Shown: positions 1 through 9,682 of the stretch, one piece after another
How positions within the stretch are numbered: position 1 is the stretch's first letter
Layout of the letters: every line of letters starts with the position of its first letter
Assembly (NCBI GenBank): GCA_050084515.1
Contig: CM114274.1
Coordinates: 11,470,001 to 11,534,000 of the forward strand
Source: Blasia pusilla
Taxonomy: Eukaryota; Marchantiophyta; Marchantiopsida; Blasiales
Direction of reading: 5' to 3'
Length of the DNA: 64,000 nucleotides
Notes under the pieces: model-generated
Told to the model about the DNA's origin: nothing
Databases searched by the model: none
What the model saw: the letters and a program-made list of their open reading frames with translations, nothing else
Position numbers and translations under genes: made by a program

Positions 1-484
1 CCCACTCAGATATATGACTCGACAGAGATTGTTGTCGAGTCCAGCCAGAGCATGCGACGGATAGTGCTATGGGTGCGCACACGTCGCGATTACGACACCA
101 GATGAGTAAATGCGATGTGTTGGTGGGGAGAAGTAAGATGTTATATCCCCTAGGATTCATCCTTGACTTCTCGGGAGGAGACCGTTGCTTATCGGCCAGG
201 ATGGCGGTCGGTGGACGGTCGGATGAGTCGATTACCCGTGCGATTTTGAAGGGGGACGAGATGGTCGATCACGAGGCGAGTGCGTGACCACGTTGGCGGC
301 TTTCACAGGTAGTGTTAGCTGGCCAGGAGAGTTGTTGGAGGGGAACGCACATGCGGAGGATGTCCCAGTTGCGGATAGTCCCACGGAGAGACAGGCCATG
401 GCGGGTGTCTCTTCCCATGTTAGCGATGCCTCTTCACCATTATGGGGTACGACTTGAGAGCTACAGAGGAGTGCCGACGACCTC
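1..484 (+). pseudogene. Gypsy copy 1: retropepsin C-terminal part and linker to DNMT
   Basis: The stretch around 110-170 translates to a DVLVG...LYPLGFILDF pattern. It resembles the second half of a retroviral-type protease, where a D-V-L/I-G block precedes the RT region. The same DNA is recognisable at about 26310-26480 in copy 3, downstream of that copy's protease active-site region, which places this segment after the active site. The active site itself lies upstream of base 1. Bases 305-450 form a linker that is also conserved in copy 3 (26565-26700). No clean reading frame crosses the whole segment. Confidence 0.55.
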
Positions 485-1558
485 GTGAGGCAGGCGTGGA
501 GTCATGTTTTTATCCCAGAGCAGCGAGAGTCACGTGGCGATCGGGCTCTTGGAGTGGAGACGATGACTCCACTAGATACCACACCTGTTGTGTGGCAGTG
601 CCCAGAGGAGGGTGTTAGGGTGTTAGATCTCTTCGGAGGGATTAGCACCGGATTGGCGGCCATATTGCAGGCGGGCATACGGGTGCATCAGTACCTTTAT
701 GTGGAGAGAGATAAGATCGAGCGGCGAGTATCATTACGTCACGTGGCGAGATTGGTCCAGAGGTATCCTGAGTTGTTTTCGGTATCTGCAGTACGGGGAT
801 ACCAGCATACACTACCCGCCGACATATCTTTGGTGGGGGCGCAGGATCTGGATAGAGTTGGCACCATTCATTTGGTGATTACTAGATGGCCATGTCAGGG
901 TCATTCATCAGCTGGCCGAGGATTTGGATTGCAGGATCCGAGGTCAGGGATGTTTTGGGAGATGCTGTGAGTAGTACGACACTTGCAGCAGAGTCAGATA
1001 TGTTCTCCAACGTACATTTTGGAGAACGTGTCGTTGTTGGGAGATACTCGTGCACGTGTGATGACGAGTGTACATCAGGTGAGGTCCTGGTTGGGACCGG
1101 CTGTGTTGTTAGATGCAGCGAGAGTTGGGTCATGTGCCCATCGTCCCACGATGGTGGGACGAACCGATACCATCGAGGTACCGAGTCGAGCCTACAGTGG
1201 AGTCCAGAGAGCACCACATCTCACGGTGGATGCTATTTTGGACTCAGGGCGTCGATCTCAAGTGGTGACACGCGATGATAGACCACCGTTGGCCACGGCC
1301 AATAGGGTGGGGGAGTTGAGGGCAGCCTTACCTACGTTTGTGAGCTTCCTAGCATCCCATGCCTTTCGTCAGGGAGGGCCAGGCATGATTTGGGATGAGG
1401 TGACCGGAGTATTGGAGGAGCCTACAGCAGATGAGCGCGAGCGCGCCATGGGGTTCACTACCGGTACTACGGCGGTGCCAGGGATGACTGAGGCATCACG
1501 GAGACAGGTGTTGGGGCAGGCGATGGACCTCAACTGTCTCACATGGATAGTCGCCTAG
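485..1558 (+). pseudogene. Cytosine-5 DNA methyltransferase domain carried by gypsy copy 1
   Basis: One reading frame of 357 codons is broken only by TGA at 968-970. Motifs occur in the canonical C5-methyltransferase order. Motif I is LDLFGGISTGL (about 620-660, SAM binding). Motif IV is WPCQGHSS with the catalytic Cys codon at 893-895. Motif VI is ILENV (1016-1030). A damaged motif VIII follows HRP (about 1140-1170). A conserved ERERAMGF block (1435-1455) and motif X LGQAMDLNCL (about 1513-1542) close the domain. The order is unpermuted, unlike plant DRM enzymes. GISTGL and the short motif spacing look DNMT3/DRM-like rather than DNMT1/CMT-like. No chromodomain or BAH domain is visible. It sits between protease and RT, so it was probably part of the pol polyprotein. 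Compared with copy 2, motif VIII carries small indels that restore frame. As it stands it cannot give a full product. Confidence 0.88.
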
Positions 1559-2663
1559 GTATGGCTGGCAGAGACGGATGCGAAGTGTCATCCATTCCGT
1601 CACGCCCACGAAGTTGGACCACCGCCTCTGTGGTCTCAGACAGGCATTGGCTGGAAGCGAGACGAGGAGAGATAGGCACCCATGGACTTCTGGGGCGTCG
1701 TTCGAGCGAGAGAGTGCGGCGGCTAGAGTAGCACATGTTCATTTTTAGATGTGGAGCATGGTGTAGGAGGTCGAGTGGAGTGGGCATTTGCGGAGGTGGC
1801 TAGGGTTGCTACATAGCAACCAAAGCCGGAGGAGGCGCGTCCTCTCCAAGTGAGGTCACGATGGAGATTTGGAAGCTGTGATAGGTCTCAAGTTGATAGG
1901 AGGAGAGCGACGGCGAGTTCATAGGTTTCTCGAGAGGGCATGTCGGTTGTTTTGCCTTGAGATGAGAGACTTGGGTACGCTGAAGGGTCCCGGGATACGG
2001 ATTGAGTTGGCTAGTGATACGCCGATCTTTCGTCGACCCTCTGGTATTCTACGATATGGAACGAGCCTTGATTTGAGCAGGAGTCAGGACTTGTGGAGTT
2101 GTCACATGGGGAGTATGCATCCGCCCGCCATCATGCGCGAAAAGAAGGATATGTATGGCAATTGGGCGGATAGGCGGATGTGTGGAGATTACCGTCCTAT
2201 CAACCGACTGACGAGGTCGGATCGGTATGCCATGCCTACTCTCGAGGAGATCTTTGATGCGGTAGGGCATGCAAAGATCTTGATGACTTTAGATCTCCGT
2301 CTTGGCTATCATCGCTTCCTATCAAGGTTGGAGGACGGGAGAAGACAACATTCAGGGGATAGATCGGTTCGGGAGAGATTGCTTGTATCGATGGCGGTTC
2401 TTACCATTTGGGTTGAAGAACGCGCTGCGGAGTTTCAGAGAGTGATGGATAGGATTCGGATGGCTTGGATTTTTATGCGATGTTACATAGATGATATTCT
2501 TATCTTGATTCCACGGTTGAGGAGCATGAGCGACACTTGGAGGAGGTGTTTGGCGATTGTAGTTGCATGGACTGAAGTTACATCCAGGCAAGTGCAGATT
2601 CTTTCAGAGCAGATTGAGTACTTGGGACACACCATATACCCGAGTGGGTTAGGCGTTCAGTGA
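1559..2663 (+). pseudogene. Gypsy copy 1: reverse transcriptase
   Basis: After a 300-bp linker with no clear domain, 1869-2663 reads as reverse transcriptase. Visible blocks are MCGDYRPIN (about 2178-2205), YAMPTLEEIFD, TLDLRLGYH (the usual LDL.SGYHQ block), EFQRVMDRI and CYIDDILIL (about 2482-2510), the last holding the Y-x-D-D catalytic pair, then EYLGHTI. Between about 2320 and 2430 the correct protein (FGRDCLYRWRFLPFGLKNA type) is in another frame, so two compensating indels have occurred. The frame differs from that of the DNMT, so at least one more shift separates them now. Confidence 0.85.
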
Positions 2664-2732
2664 CGAAGGTAGAGGCTATTATTGCAGATTCCACGCCCTC
2701 TGAGATGTGATTGAGTCCGAGCATTTCTTGGA

Positions 2733-3290
2733 TTGGCGAACTTCTATCGACGGTATGTCAAGGGTTTTAGTGCGATCACAAAGTCTTTGACCTTGTTGAC
2801 GAGACTTGATCGGTGTGGTTGTGGGGAGATGATCGAGAGCGAGCATTTCAAGAGCTCAAGGAGAGGTTGCGTCCTCACCCATTTTACGAGAGACCGGTTA
2901 GGGGTCGCCCATTCGATTACATACGGATTGGAGCATGTTGGGTCTAGGAGCGTGCTTACTCGGAGGGATGACGAGGAGAGGAGTTCGTTGTGGCTTACGC
3001 GAGCGATTGAACAACATTGCAGAGGCGTCTGCACGGCTCCTACGAGGGAGAGTGCTTGGCTGCGGTGTGGGCCGTGGCACATTTTAGGTGCTATTTATTT
3101 GGCAACCCTTTCACACTTATCACTGATCATCAGCAGTTGAGGTGGTTGATGGAGTCCGACAAGCTTACGGGAAAGCTTGCCAGGTGGGCTCTATTACTAC
3201 AGGAGTATGAGTTTGAGGTGGTTCATAGGCCGGTCGGCTGAACCAAGATGCGGATGGGTTGAGTCGTAACCCATGTCCGAGTCGAGAGAG
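2733..3290 (+). pseudogene. Gypsy copy 1: RNase H
   Basis: ANFYRRYVKGFS at 2734-2770 is the typical connection block leading into RNase H. The later part (3048-3240, another frame) reads YEGECLAAVWAVAHFRCYL, then FTLITDHQQLRWLM and LARWALLLQEYEFEVVHRPVG. This is the standard Ty3/gypsy RNase H C-terminal pattern, followed by an N-x-x-ADGLSRNP block after a stop. At least two frameshifts separate the halves. Confidence 0.85.
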
Positions 3291-3394
3291 GCGTCACGGG
3301 AGCTTGATGGCACGGAGAGAGTGATGAGGAGATGGTGCCCGGTTGGCATGCATCGCCTATCTTTGTTGGTTGACTATGGCAGTCGACCCACACG

Positions 3395-4740
3395 GTGATG
3401 ACTCCAATGGTGGGGTTGGATGATGAGTCTTTGGATCCGGAGGTCGGTGAGGAGGCGGCAGGTGGTCGTGATATCCATGACGACGTGGAGGTTGTGGAGT
3501 TCTTACGATTTGGCGTCATAGCGAGTCTGATGAGTGCTAGGGAGCGGATCGGATCCTCTGAGAGAGCCAAGAGGTTCAGGTGGGAGGGGACTCACATTTT
3601 GCGGGTATGGGGAGATGGTAGGATACGAGTGGTACCTCATCCTTCCCAGCGAGCACGTGTAGTGCGACATGCCCATGAGGAGTTGGGACATTTCGGAGTA
3701 AAGCGTACTTACAGCTTACTCCAGGTTCAGTATTGGTGGCGCGGCATGCATCTGGGTACAGCAGATTTGTGGCGGATGTATGGTATGTGATGAGTGCGAG
3801 CATCCTTCAATGCTCCCACTCGCATGATTACATCCTTTGCCGATTATGGGTTTAGGTTATCGGTGGAGTTTAGACTTCGCGGGACCTTTGCCATTGTGTA
3901 GGCGTCATCATAGGTACGTGTTGGTCATGGTGGAGCATTTCTCCAAGTGGATAGAGTTGGTGGCACTACCAGACAAGGCGAGCGAGGGAACAGCTTATGC
4001 GTTTCTAGATCGTGTGCTTAGTCACTTTGGTGCACCGGCGGAGGTGTTGACTGACCAGGGTACCGAGTTCAGGGGAGAGTTTCAGGCCTTGTGTGATCAG
4101 GGCCGATAGATCACCGCACCACGTCGAGGATCATCCCGAGGCGGATGGATTGGCGGAGAGAGTGGTACGACGGTGAAGAGAGGATGCGCAAGTATGGCTT
4201 GCAGCGGGGCGATTGAGGGAGTGGGACCTCGATTTGCCATGGTTGGCTATGGGTTATCGCTTTAGTCGGCAGGCATCCTTGGCGTCATTTTCACCGTACT
4301 TTTTGCTCTTTGGGAGAGAGCCAGATTTACCTACAGCGATTCGACGTGACATGGCGGAGGTGTTAGATCTTGATGATCCATATGTGTGGGTGCAAGCATG
4401 TTCTCAGAGGGCAGAAGTTTTTCGTAGAGTTATGCCTATGGCCTTTGAGAACTTAGCTATTGCCCAGCATAGAGATACATTGAGTTACGCGACCATTCGT
4501 GGAGGAGGTTATCGTCCAGGGATTAGGAGGTTTCATCCTGGAGATTACGTGTATTTACAGCAAGTGGCACCCACGACGCTAGATGTCACTGCAGGGCGCA
4601 CGATCCTACGTGTGCGCGAGGTATTACCGACCGGAGTCCTCATGTTGGAGGGACGAGATGGTATGGTTTGGAAGGATCATGTGCCCAATTGTGCGCCATG
4701 TCATCTTCCGAACGTAGATGGGACGGTGGATCCGAGCTTG
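3395..4740 (+). pseudogene. Gypsy copy 1: integrase
   Basis: The H2C2 zinc finger is seen as HAHEELGHFG (about 3669-3700) and a C-x2-C pair near 3778-3800. The catalytic core has WSLDFAGP (Asp codon 3873-3875), LTDQGTEF (Asp codon 4053-4055) and ADGLAERVV (Glu codon 4156-4158), forming D-D-E. YFLLFGREPDLP (about 4300-4336) is the usual downstream gypsy integrase block. FHPGDYVYLQ and ILRVREVLPTGVLML resemble the C-terminal SH3-like region. The last long frame starts at 4213 and runs through the PHD finger to a stop at 4981-4983. Frame breaks near 3790 and 4110-4210 inactivate it. Confidence 0.88.
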
Positions 4741-4764
4741 GCAGTGGTACCTGCAGGCTTGAGG

Positions 4765-4895
4765 TGTATGTTGTGCGGATCTGCGAGGGGTGCAGCCACC
4801 ATGTTGGTATGTGATGGTTGTTCTCGAGGGTGGCATATGTCATGTCTGACCCCTCTTGATGTGGTTCCCGGGGACGATGGATGTGTCCGAGATGT
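4765..4895 (+). pseudogene. PHD finger fused to the integrase C-terminus
   Basis: The translation shows C-x2-C (CMLC), then C-x2-C (CDGC), then H-x2-C (GWHMSC). After a one-base deletion near 4878, DDWMCPRC would follow in the neighbouring frame. That completes the C4HC3 zinc pattern of a PHD finger, including the conserved Trp just before the last C-x2-C. PHD fingers usually read histone H3 tails. Here it occupies the place where chromoviruses carry a chromodomain, which suggests a role in target-site choice. The same finger recurs in copy 4 at 39107-39263 with its own mutations, so it belongs to the family. Confidence 0.82.
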
Positions 4896-4978
4896 GTATA
4901 GGGTAGTAGGTCATGTCGAGAGATGTGATATTTTCTATCCTGGAGTTAGGGGATCCAAGCGCCGGCTAGGGGCGGTTG

Positions 4979-5112
4979 TGTGATCTCCATGTATATGTAT
5001 GAGTTCATTTTTGTACATGTGTGGATCGACCCGTGTGTGGGGAAGATCGATGTTGTGTGGTGTAGATGTGACAAGCGACGAGTGTTGTGTAGCGATATGT
5101 ATGCGCACGACA
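4979..5112 (+). repeat. Copy of the LTR 3' terminus placed just upstream of the 3' LTR
   Basis: These 134 bases begin TGTGATCTCC and end GCGCACGACA. They are nearly identical to 5596-5729, the last 134 bases of the 3' LTR. Two bases after this copy the LTR start TGTCACATCT follows. The decayed copy 4 shows the same order (PHD, this module, LTR start), so the duplication is an inherited feature of the family. A purine-rich AGGGGCGG lies just before it and could be the polypurine tract. Confidence 0.8.
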
Positions 5113-5114
5113 GC

Positions 5115-5729
5115 TGTCACATCTGAGTAGCCGATAGGCCGAGATCTATCGTGGATAGGGCGTAGGAGCCAACGGACTATCTTGAGTGTAACTTTGTCCC
5201 ATAGTGTCGGATGAGGTTGAGGATAGGTCCATTGTGTCAGGAACGTCGTTTCTGACGACTTTCATGTTGAGGTCTTTTACAGCCGGGTGACTTGTTGACG
5301 GGTCCTTGCCTGGTAACTGTGTCAGGCGCATGAGTTACGAGGGAAGGCTATTTCTAGGGTTTGAGCCTTTTGGCTCTTCCCAACCTATATAAGAGAGGAA
5401 GATGGCTTTCCTAAGCCATCTTTCTCATGTTGGGCCCTTGGAGCACCTCCCTTGTATGTGTGTGAGCTAGGACTAGGGTGCTAGCGTTCGGATTCCTTGA
5501 TAGCACAGGGTGGACGAGGCTCGATATGCCGATGTAGATTGAGAAGTGGAGTTTTAGGCCGGGTGTGCCGTTTTTACTACTCTTTATTTTTGTTGTGTGA
5601 TCTCCATGTATATGTATGAGTTCATTTTTGTACATGTGTGGATCGACCCGTGTGTGGGGAAGATCGGTGTTGTGTGGTGTAGATGTGATGAGCGATGTAT
5701 GTTGTGTAGTGATATGTATGCGCACGACA
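5115..5729 (+). repeat. 3' LTR of gypsy copy 1 (615 bp)
   Basis: Boundaries are TGTCACATCT and GCGCACGACA, so TG...CA. They are supported by the solo LTR at 21235-21850 (minus strand). That sequence matches this one over its full length and is flanked by a 4-bp duplication AGGG. A TATA box (5386-5392) and a hairpin (5400-5421) mark the likely transcription start region. The sequence after 5729 is unrelated, AT-rich DNA. Confidence 0.85.
5386..5392 (+). promoter_or_regulatory. TATA box of LTR A
   Basis: TATATAA lies about 270 bases into the LTR, with a 9-bp-arm hairpin starting 8 bases downstream (5400-5421, loop TCCT). The box and hairpin are kept in the solo LTR at 21235-21850. Transcription would start about 25-30 bases after the box. 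Confidence 0.6.
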
Positions 5730-6376
5730 GGACCTACAAAGTGCATTATAAGTATTATCAATAATAAAAGGGGAGAAACAAGATGGAAATGCTTAGGTTG
5801 GTGCTTAAAGGACATGAAATGTGCAATAGCAACGAGTGGTCAACCCATGGGATCATCTTAATGTATGCCGTACGCTGATTGGGGAATATTATATTCTTCA
5901 GAATTAGCATGGTGAGTAATTGAGAATAGATAAGAGGCATATCATGGGCATAGAAGGAGTATAAAAATGGAATGAGACTTATAAGCTATCCTCATGCACA
6001 ATGTAACAACTTGAATAATGCCTGCACGAGAAATTGAATTGAATGCGTTAGCCATATCGATTGAATTGCTACGTACTTACTCTATATCAATATCAAGAAT
6101 GGAGCATCTCTCATGAATCAAAACCTCAAAACCACGAGGGTACCCACTCCAAATTGATGAGAAAATAAGTGGACACTAAAGTTGGAACGAAATTGCAAGC
6201 AAAGAGAGTGACTAATAAACAACAAACCTCTCTAATAGACGAAGGAAAAAAAATTTGAAAGAGGCATATTAGTTAGTACACGAAAAACCCTTAAGAGCCC
6301 AAAGAAAGAAAACGGAAGACGACGTGTCATAATATATGCATACAATGCCACATATCTTATATCGAGAGTTAAAGTT
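5730..6376. other. Unassigned AT-rich spacer
   Basis: No open frame, terminal repeat or domain is recognisable. The base composition drops sharply from the gypsy element. Confidence 0.4.
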
Positions 6377-7085
6377 TGTCGTGCGCATACACATCGCTAC
6401 ACAACATACATTGTCGTCACGGAACACACACACAAGTGACCCTTGACCTCTTACATCAAGTCAAGAGCCAAGGAGATGACTTGGAAGCATAGGTTACCAT
6501 GGAGAGAGCTTGGGAGAGGGGAGGGGTATACCTCAAGGAGAGAGAGCTTGAGAGCTCATTCTCTCTTTGTAAATCAAGATCCAATCTTTCTCGACACCAT
6601 AGCTCTCAAATGTGTGCACTCTCACATGTCTCTCTCAATGTCAAACCAAACCCACTCTCTTAATGAGAGGCTTGGGTTACACACACAAGGAAAGCAAGAC
6701 CAGAGCTCCGCCGTCTCAGGCCAAGAGGTTCAACAAAGAGAGAATGAGCTCTCAAGCTCTCTCTCTTTGAGGTATACCCCTCCCTTCTCCCAAGCTCTCT
6801 CCATGGTAACCTATGCTCCCAAGTCACCTCCTTGGCTCTTGATCTGATGTAAGAGGTCAAGGGCCACTTACCAAAAATAGAAAGTTGACCATATACTCAA
6901 AATGGAACTTACCTAAAATAGCAAGTTTCTCAATATGGCTCCAAATGAACCGAAACGAAGGGGAAACCTGCTCTCTCAAGTTTTTCGGGGCCTTAGCAGG
7001 TTATCCTCGACCTCCTGAGCTTGTCCTCCACTACTTGCGAAGGCGCTCTACTAGATCTCATCGATCTATCCTAAAAGACGTGACA
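6377..7085 (-). mobile_element. Solo LTR (type B) with an internal inverted duplication
   Basis: Read on the minus strand it starts TGTCACGTCT (ending at 7085) and ends GCGCACGACA (starting at 6377). It is flanked by AGTT on both sides (6373-6376 and 7086-7089), a 4-bp target duplication. Most of it matches the type B LTRs at 26718 and 33210 in reverse. Bases 6437-6573, however, are in the opposite orientation and are the reverse complement of about 6735-6866. The result is a 130-bp foldback with a loop of roughly 160 bases. Open frames inside come from this foldback and are not genes. Confidence 0.82.
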
Positions 7086-8999
7086 AGTTACTTGTTGAAT
7101 CTTCCAGGATAAAGAAATCATGGATATGCTAAAAAAATTCATACATAATAGCCTGCCTATTGATAAGAAATTAAATAAGGAGTATGAAGAAAAGCCCCAA
7201 GGTCATAGAGATCTCCAAGTCAAGATCCGTTGTATAGTCTTCCACAAGCAATGATGCATCATCACTTGAAGGAGGATTAAGAGCTTCTAAGAATGTCATT
7301 GTGTCTACAATTAAAATTGTTAGAGAGTGAGGACCCAATGCTTGAGCCATATATGAAAAATCACCAACTTGCCCCAAGAGTAGTCTACATCAAAGGCGTT
7401 GAGTTGAAGGCCTCCCATGATTGGTATGTTAAGTGGGATAAGCCAATACTAATGCCTCTACTTGAAGTAATTGCTCATTATGAAGATTCTCCCAATTCCC
7501 AGATAGAAAGCGTTAAATATGCGAGGAAGTTTTAAGATGATCCATTGCACCGTCTTGGAGGGAGAATTGAAATCCATTGGGGAAGAATAATAGGAGGTAC
7601 CAAGCATGGACATATGCATGTAGGATCACGCAATGGGAAAAGCAATGCTTGTTGGTTGATGAGGCGAAGAATAATGGATACTTGTGTAGAAGCCATGAAA
7701 AGAAGACAACTTCTTCTCCAAGTCTAAGAAGTTGTTGAGGAGATAGTAGGAGGTTGTATCAAGTTAGGGGTTGAAGGCCTATGCGTGGATTCACTATACC
7801 GTTGATGCCTTTTAATCCCAATAGAAGCAACCTCTTCACCATAAGGTATACAACTTTCGACATAGATATAGAAGAAGAACGGTTACAGGGGAGGAGGTGG
7901 GAGGTGGATAAGGTGATGATGGATGATGATGGGGTAATTAGGTTGGGGAAGGTGGAGGAGGGAGAGGAAGAGGAAGAGGGGAAATAAGGGTAGAAAAGAT
8001 GGGAGTTGGAAGCAAGGGTTTAGATGAGATATGTGAGGATGGTAAAGCAGTAGGATCCTTTCTTAATAGATCGAGATTATGATGAATAGGAAGAGACAAA
8101 GAAGAGGTACAGAGAAGAAATGTAGAGAGTGTAATGGGTATATGAGTATCAGAAGGAAAATGAAAAACTACAATGAGGAGGGGAACTTAAGAAAAATGAA
8201 GAAGCCATAGATATGGTGTCAAAAGAAGGCTCAAAAATAAAAATCTATAATGCCCTTAAAGAGATAGCCAATGTAAGGAAGGGCATAGTAGTGAGGTAAA
8301 GTGTTAAAAGAGTAAGAAAGACGTATCAGAGGAATTGATCTACAAAAAATGTGTACCAAAAAAGAAAACAATGTAGGAGTAATAAAAACTAGAAAACCCA
8401 CTTGATATATGGAACACAGGAGCTTACCAACATGATCATAACAAGACCAAACACATACAAAAAATTGATATTCTTGAAGAAAATTACGAAGGAAATTGGA
8501 AACATAAAAAAAGAGGATATGAGGAGAAAGTGAAAACCACCCAATGATGATTGACATGAAGGGATGAGATCATAATGTGAAACTCAACAAGTAGCAAAGG
8601 GTTCAGAAAAATAAGAAGAATCCTTTGAACCAGAGTTGTCTTATAAAGAGGACATGAAATTACATTCAGAAACACATGAGTATATTTGTTAGAGAAAAGG
8701 TCCAAAGCTCCCGAGAACATTAGCAAAAAACAACATAAGGGCAAAATAAATCATAAAGCATAAATTTGAAAAGTTTCAAAATAACATAAAAAATGAGAAT
8801 AACGATGTTCATGTCTAGCTCCTCCGAGCTCCAAATCAAGTATAAACCACTACTCACAGCATGCCCCTTCAATAAGTCGACAGCCCCTTCAATAAGTCGA
8901 CTCCGAAAATAGAACTTGCAGAATGCAAGATATGAATATTTTAATGTCAGATGTATCTATCGCAATAGCGGTAATGCTCGGACTAATTAGGTCATTTCT
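7086..8999. other. Unassigned region, probable old repeat
   Basis: There are short open stretches, the best at 7293-7535 on the plus strand (80 codons, with GVELKASHDWYVKWDKP), but I recognise no family. Bases 7870-7985 are strongly purine-rich. A 19-base unit (CCCCTTCAATAAGTCGACA type) is directly repeated at about 8865-8902. Confidence 0.35.
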
Positions 9000-9131
9000 A
9001 GCCTTCTTCCACACGCCCATGTTACCTCGAATGTATTAGTTGACGATGTGTGTCACTCTTACTATATTCGTACGATTCGTCCTATGTTCTCCGAACCATA
9101 TGACGTTATAAAACCGAAACCAAGTTACTGG

Positions 9132-9682
9132 TCAGAGCCGTCCTTTCCGTCTGTGGCTACGAAATCCTTTCACGCGGTGGGGATTCGACGAACGCACTGC
9201 AACGTCTTCCGGAGTCGTTTCTTTCAGGTGAGATTTAGAGACCGTCCTTGTGAGGATCAGTAGCTTACCTATGGCGCCTTGGATCTGTGAACCACCAATC
9301 CGGAGCCATATCCCATTTCGCCATGATTTCCCTGACGTTCTGCTCTGCTGTACAGTTCGATGAATCAATGAATCAATCCCTCTGGACTTAGGCCAGCGAG
9401 CTCGAGTGACACATCATGACTTCACTTGTTGCCCCTAGTGTCGGCGGGGTCGCCAAAAGAGTGGTCCGCCTGGGGAGGATCTGGTTCAGTGCAGTTGTAC
9501 TTCAGGATGGGGTTGAAATTTGAATTAGCTTCTTGGATGCTGCCGGTGGACAAGTAGCTCAGGCTCGAATTCAGCTGAACTGACATACACACAGAAAGAC
9601 ATCCATCAGAAACTGGAAACCCTACTAATGTAGGGTTTCCAGCCAGTTCATAAACCCTACACACGTCTTCGGAACTGAACAT
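9132..9682 (-). other. Possible exons of an unidentified minus-strand gene or gene remnant
   Basis: Base composition here is less AT-rich than in the flanks. The minus strand at 9682-9422 has an 86-codon open frame from ATG (GSIQEANSNFNPILKYN, then EPDPPQADHSFGDPADT) with gene-like amino acid use and a stop at 9422. Further along the minus strand, the stretch ending near 9268 reads AEQNVREIMAKWDMAPDWWF followed by a possible AG|GTAAGC donor. I recognise neither peptide. They could be exons of one decayed gene, or chance frames in a promoter or UTR. Confidence 0.25.
9614..9643. repeat. Perfect 13-bp-arm hairpin containing two inverted telo-box motifs
   Basis: CTGGAAACCCTAC and its exact reverse complement are separated by TAAT. 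Each arm contains AAACCCTA, the plant telo-box. It lies inside the possible minus-strand reading frame described above, at its N-terminal end. Confidence 0.7.

Larger units (their letters stand above)
1..5729 (+). mobile_element. Ty3/gypsy-like LTR retrotransposon with DNMT and PHD domains, copy 1 (5' end outside window)
   Basis: Order along the plus strand: end of aspartic protease, cytosine-5 DNA methyltransferase, reverse transcriptase, RNase H, integrase (zinc finger, D-D-E core), PHD finger, 3' LTR. RT-RNaseH-IN order is that of Ty3/gypsy elements. Gag and the 5' LTR are not in the window. The coding parts fall in several frames with stops, so this copy is dead, but long stretches remain readable and GC content is well above the AT-rich flanks. 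The methyltransferase and the PHD finger are both extra to a normal gypsy polyprotein. Three other partial copies in the window share parts of this layout, which argues against a chance rearrangement. Confidence 0.9.

Noticed and set aside
485-1558. Reading the DNMT as a misplaced host DRM2 or CMT gene
   Set aside because: Motif order is not permuted as in DRM. No UBA, chromo or BAH domain is present, and two copies both sit between protease and RT of the same element family.
485-1558. Bacterial contamination as the source of the methyltransferase
   Set aside because: It is flanked by LTR retrotransposon domains, recurs in a second decayed copy, and lies in the same contig as spliced plant genes.
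4624-4843. Minus-strand frames of 67-70 codons across the integrase C-terminus
   Set aside because: They are opposite the PHD-coding frame and have no features of their own.
6443-6860. Mirror-image 134- and 66-codon frames
   Set aside because: Both come from the inverted duplication inside a solo LTR. The same peptide appears on both strands and recurs in other LTR copies.
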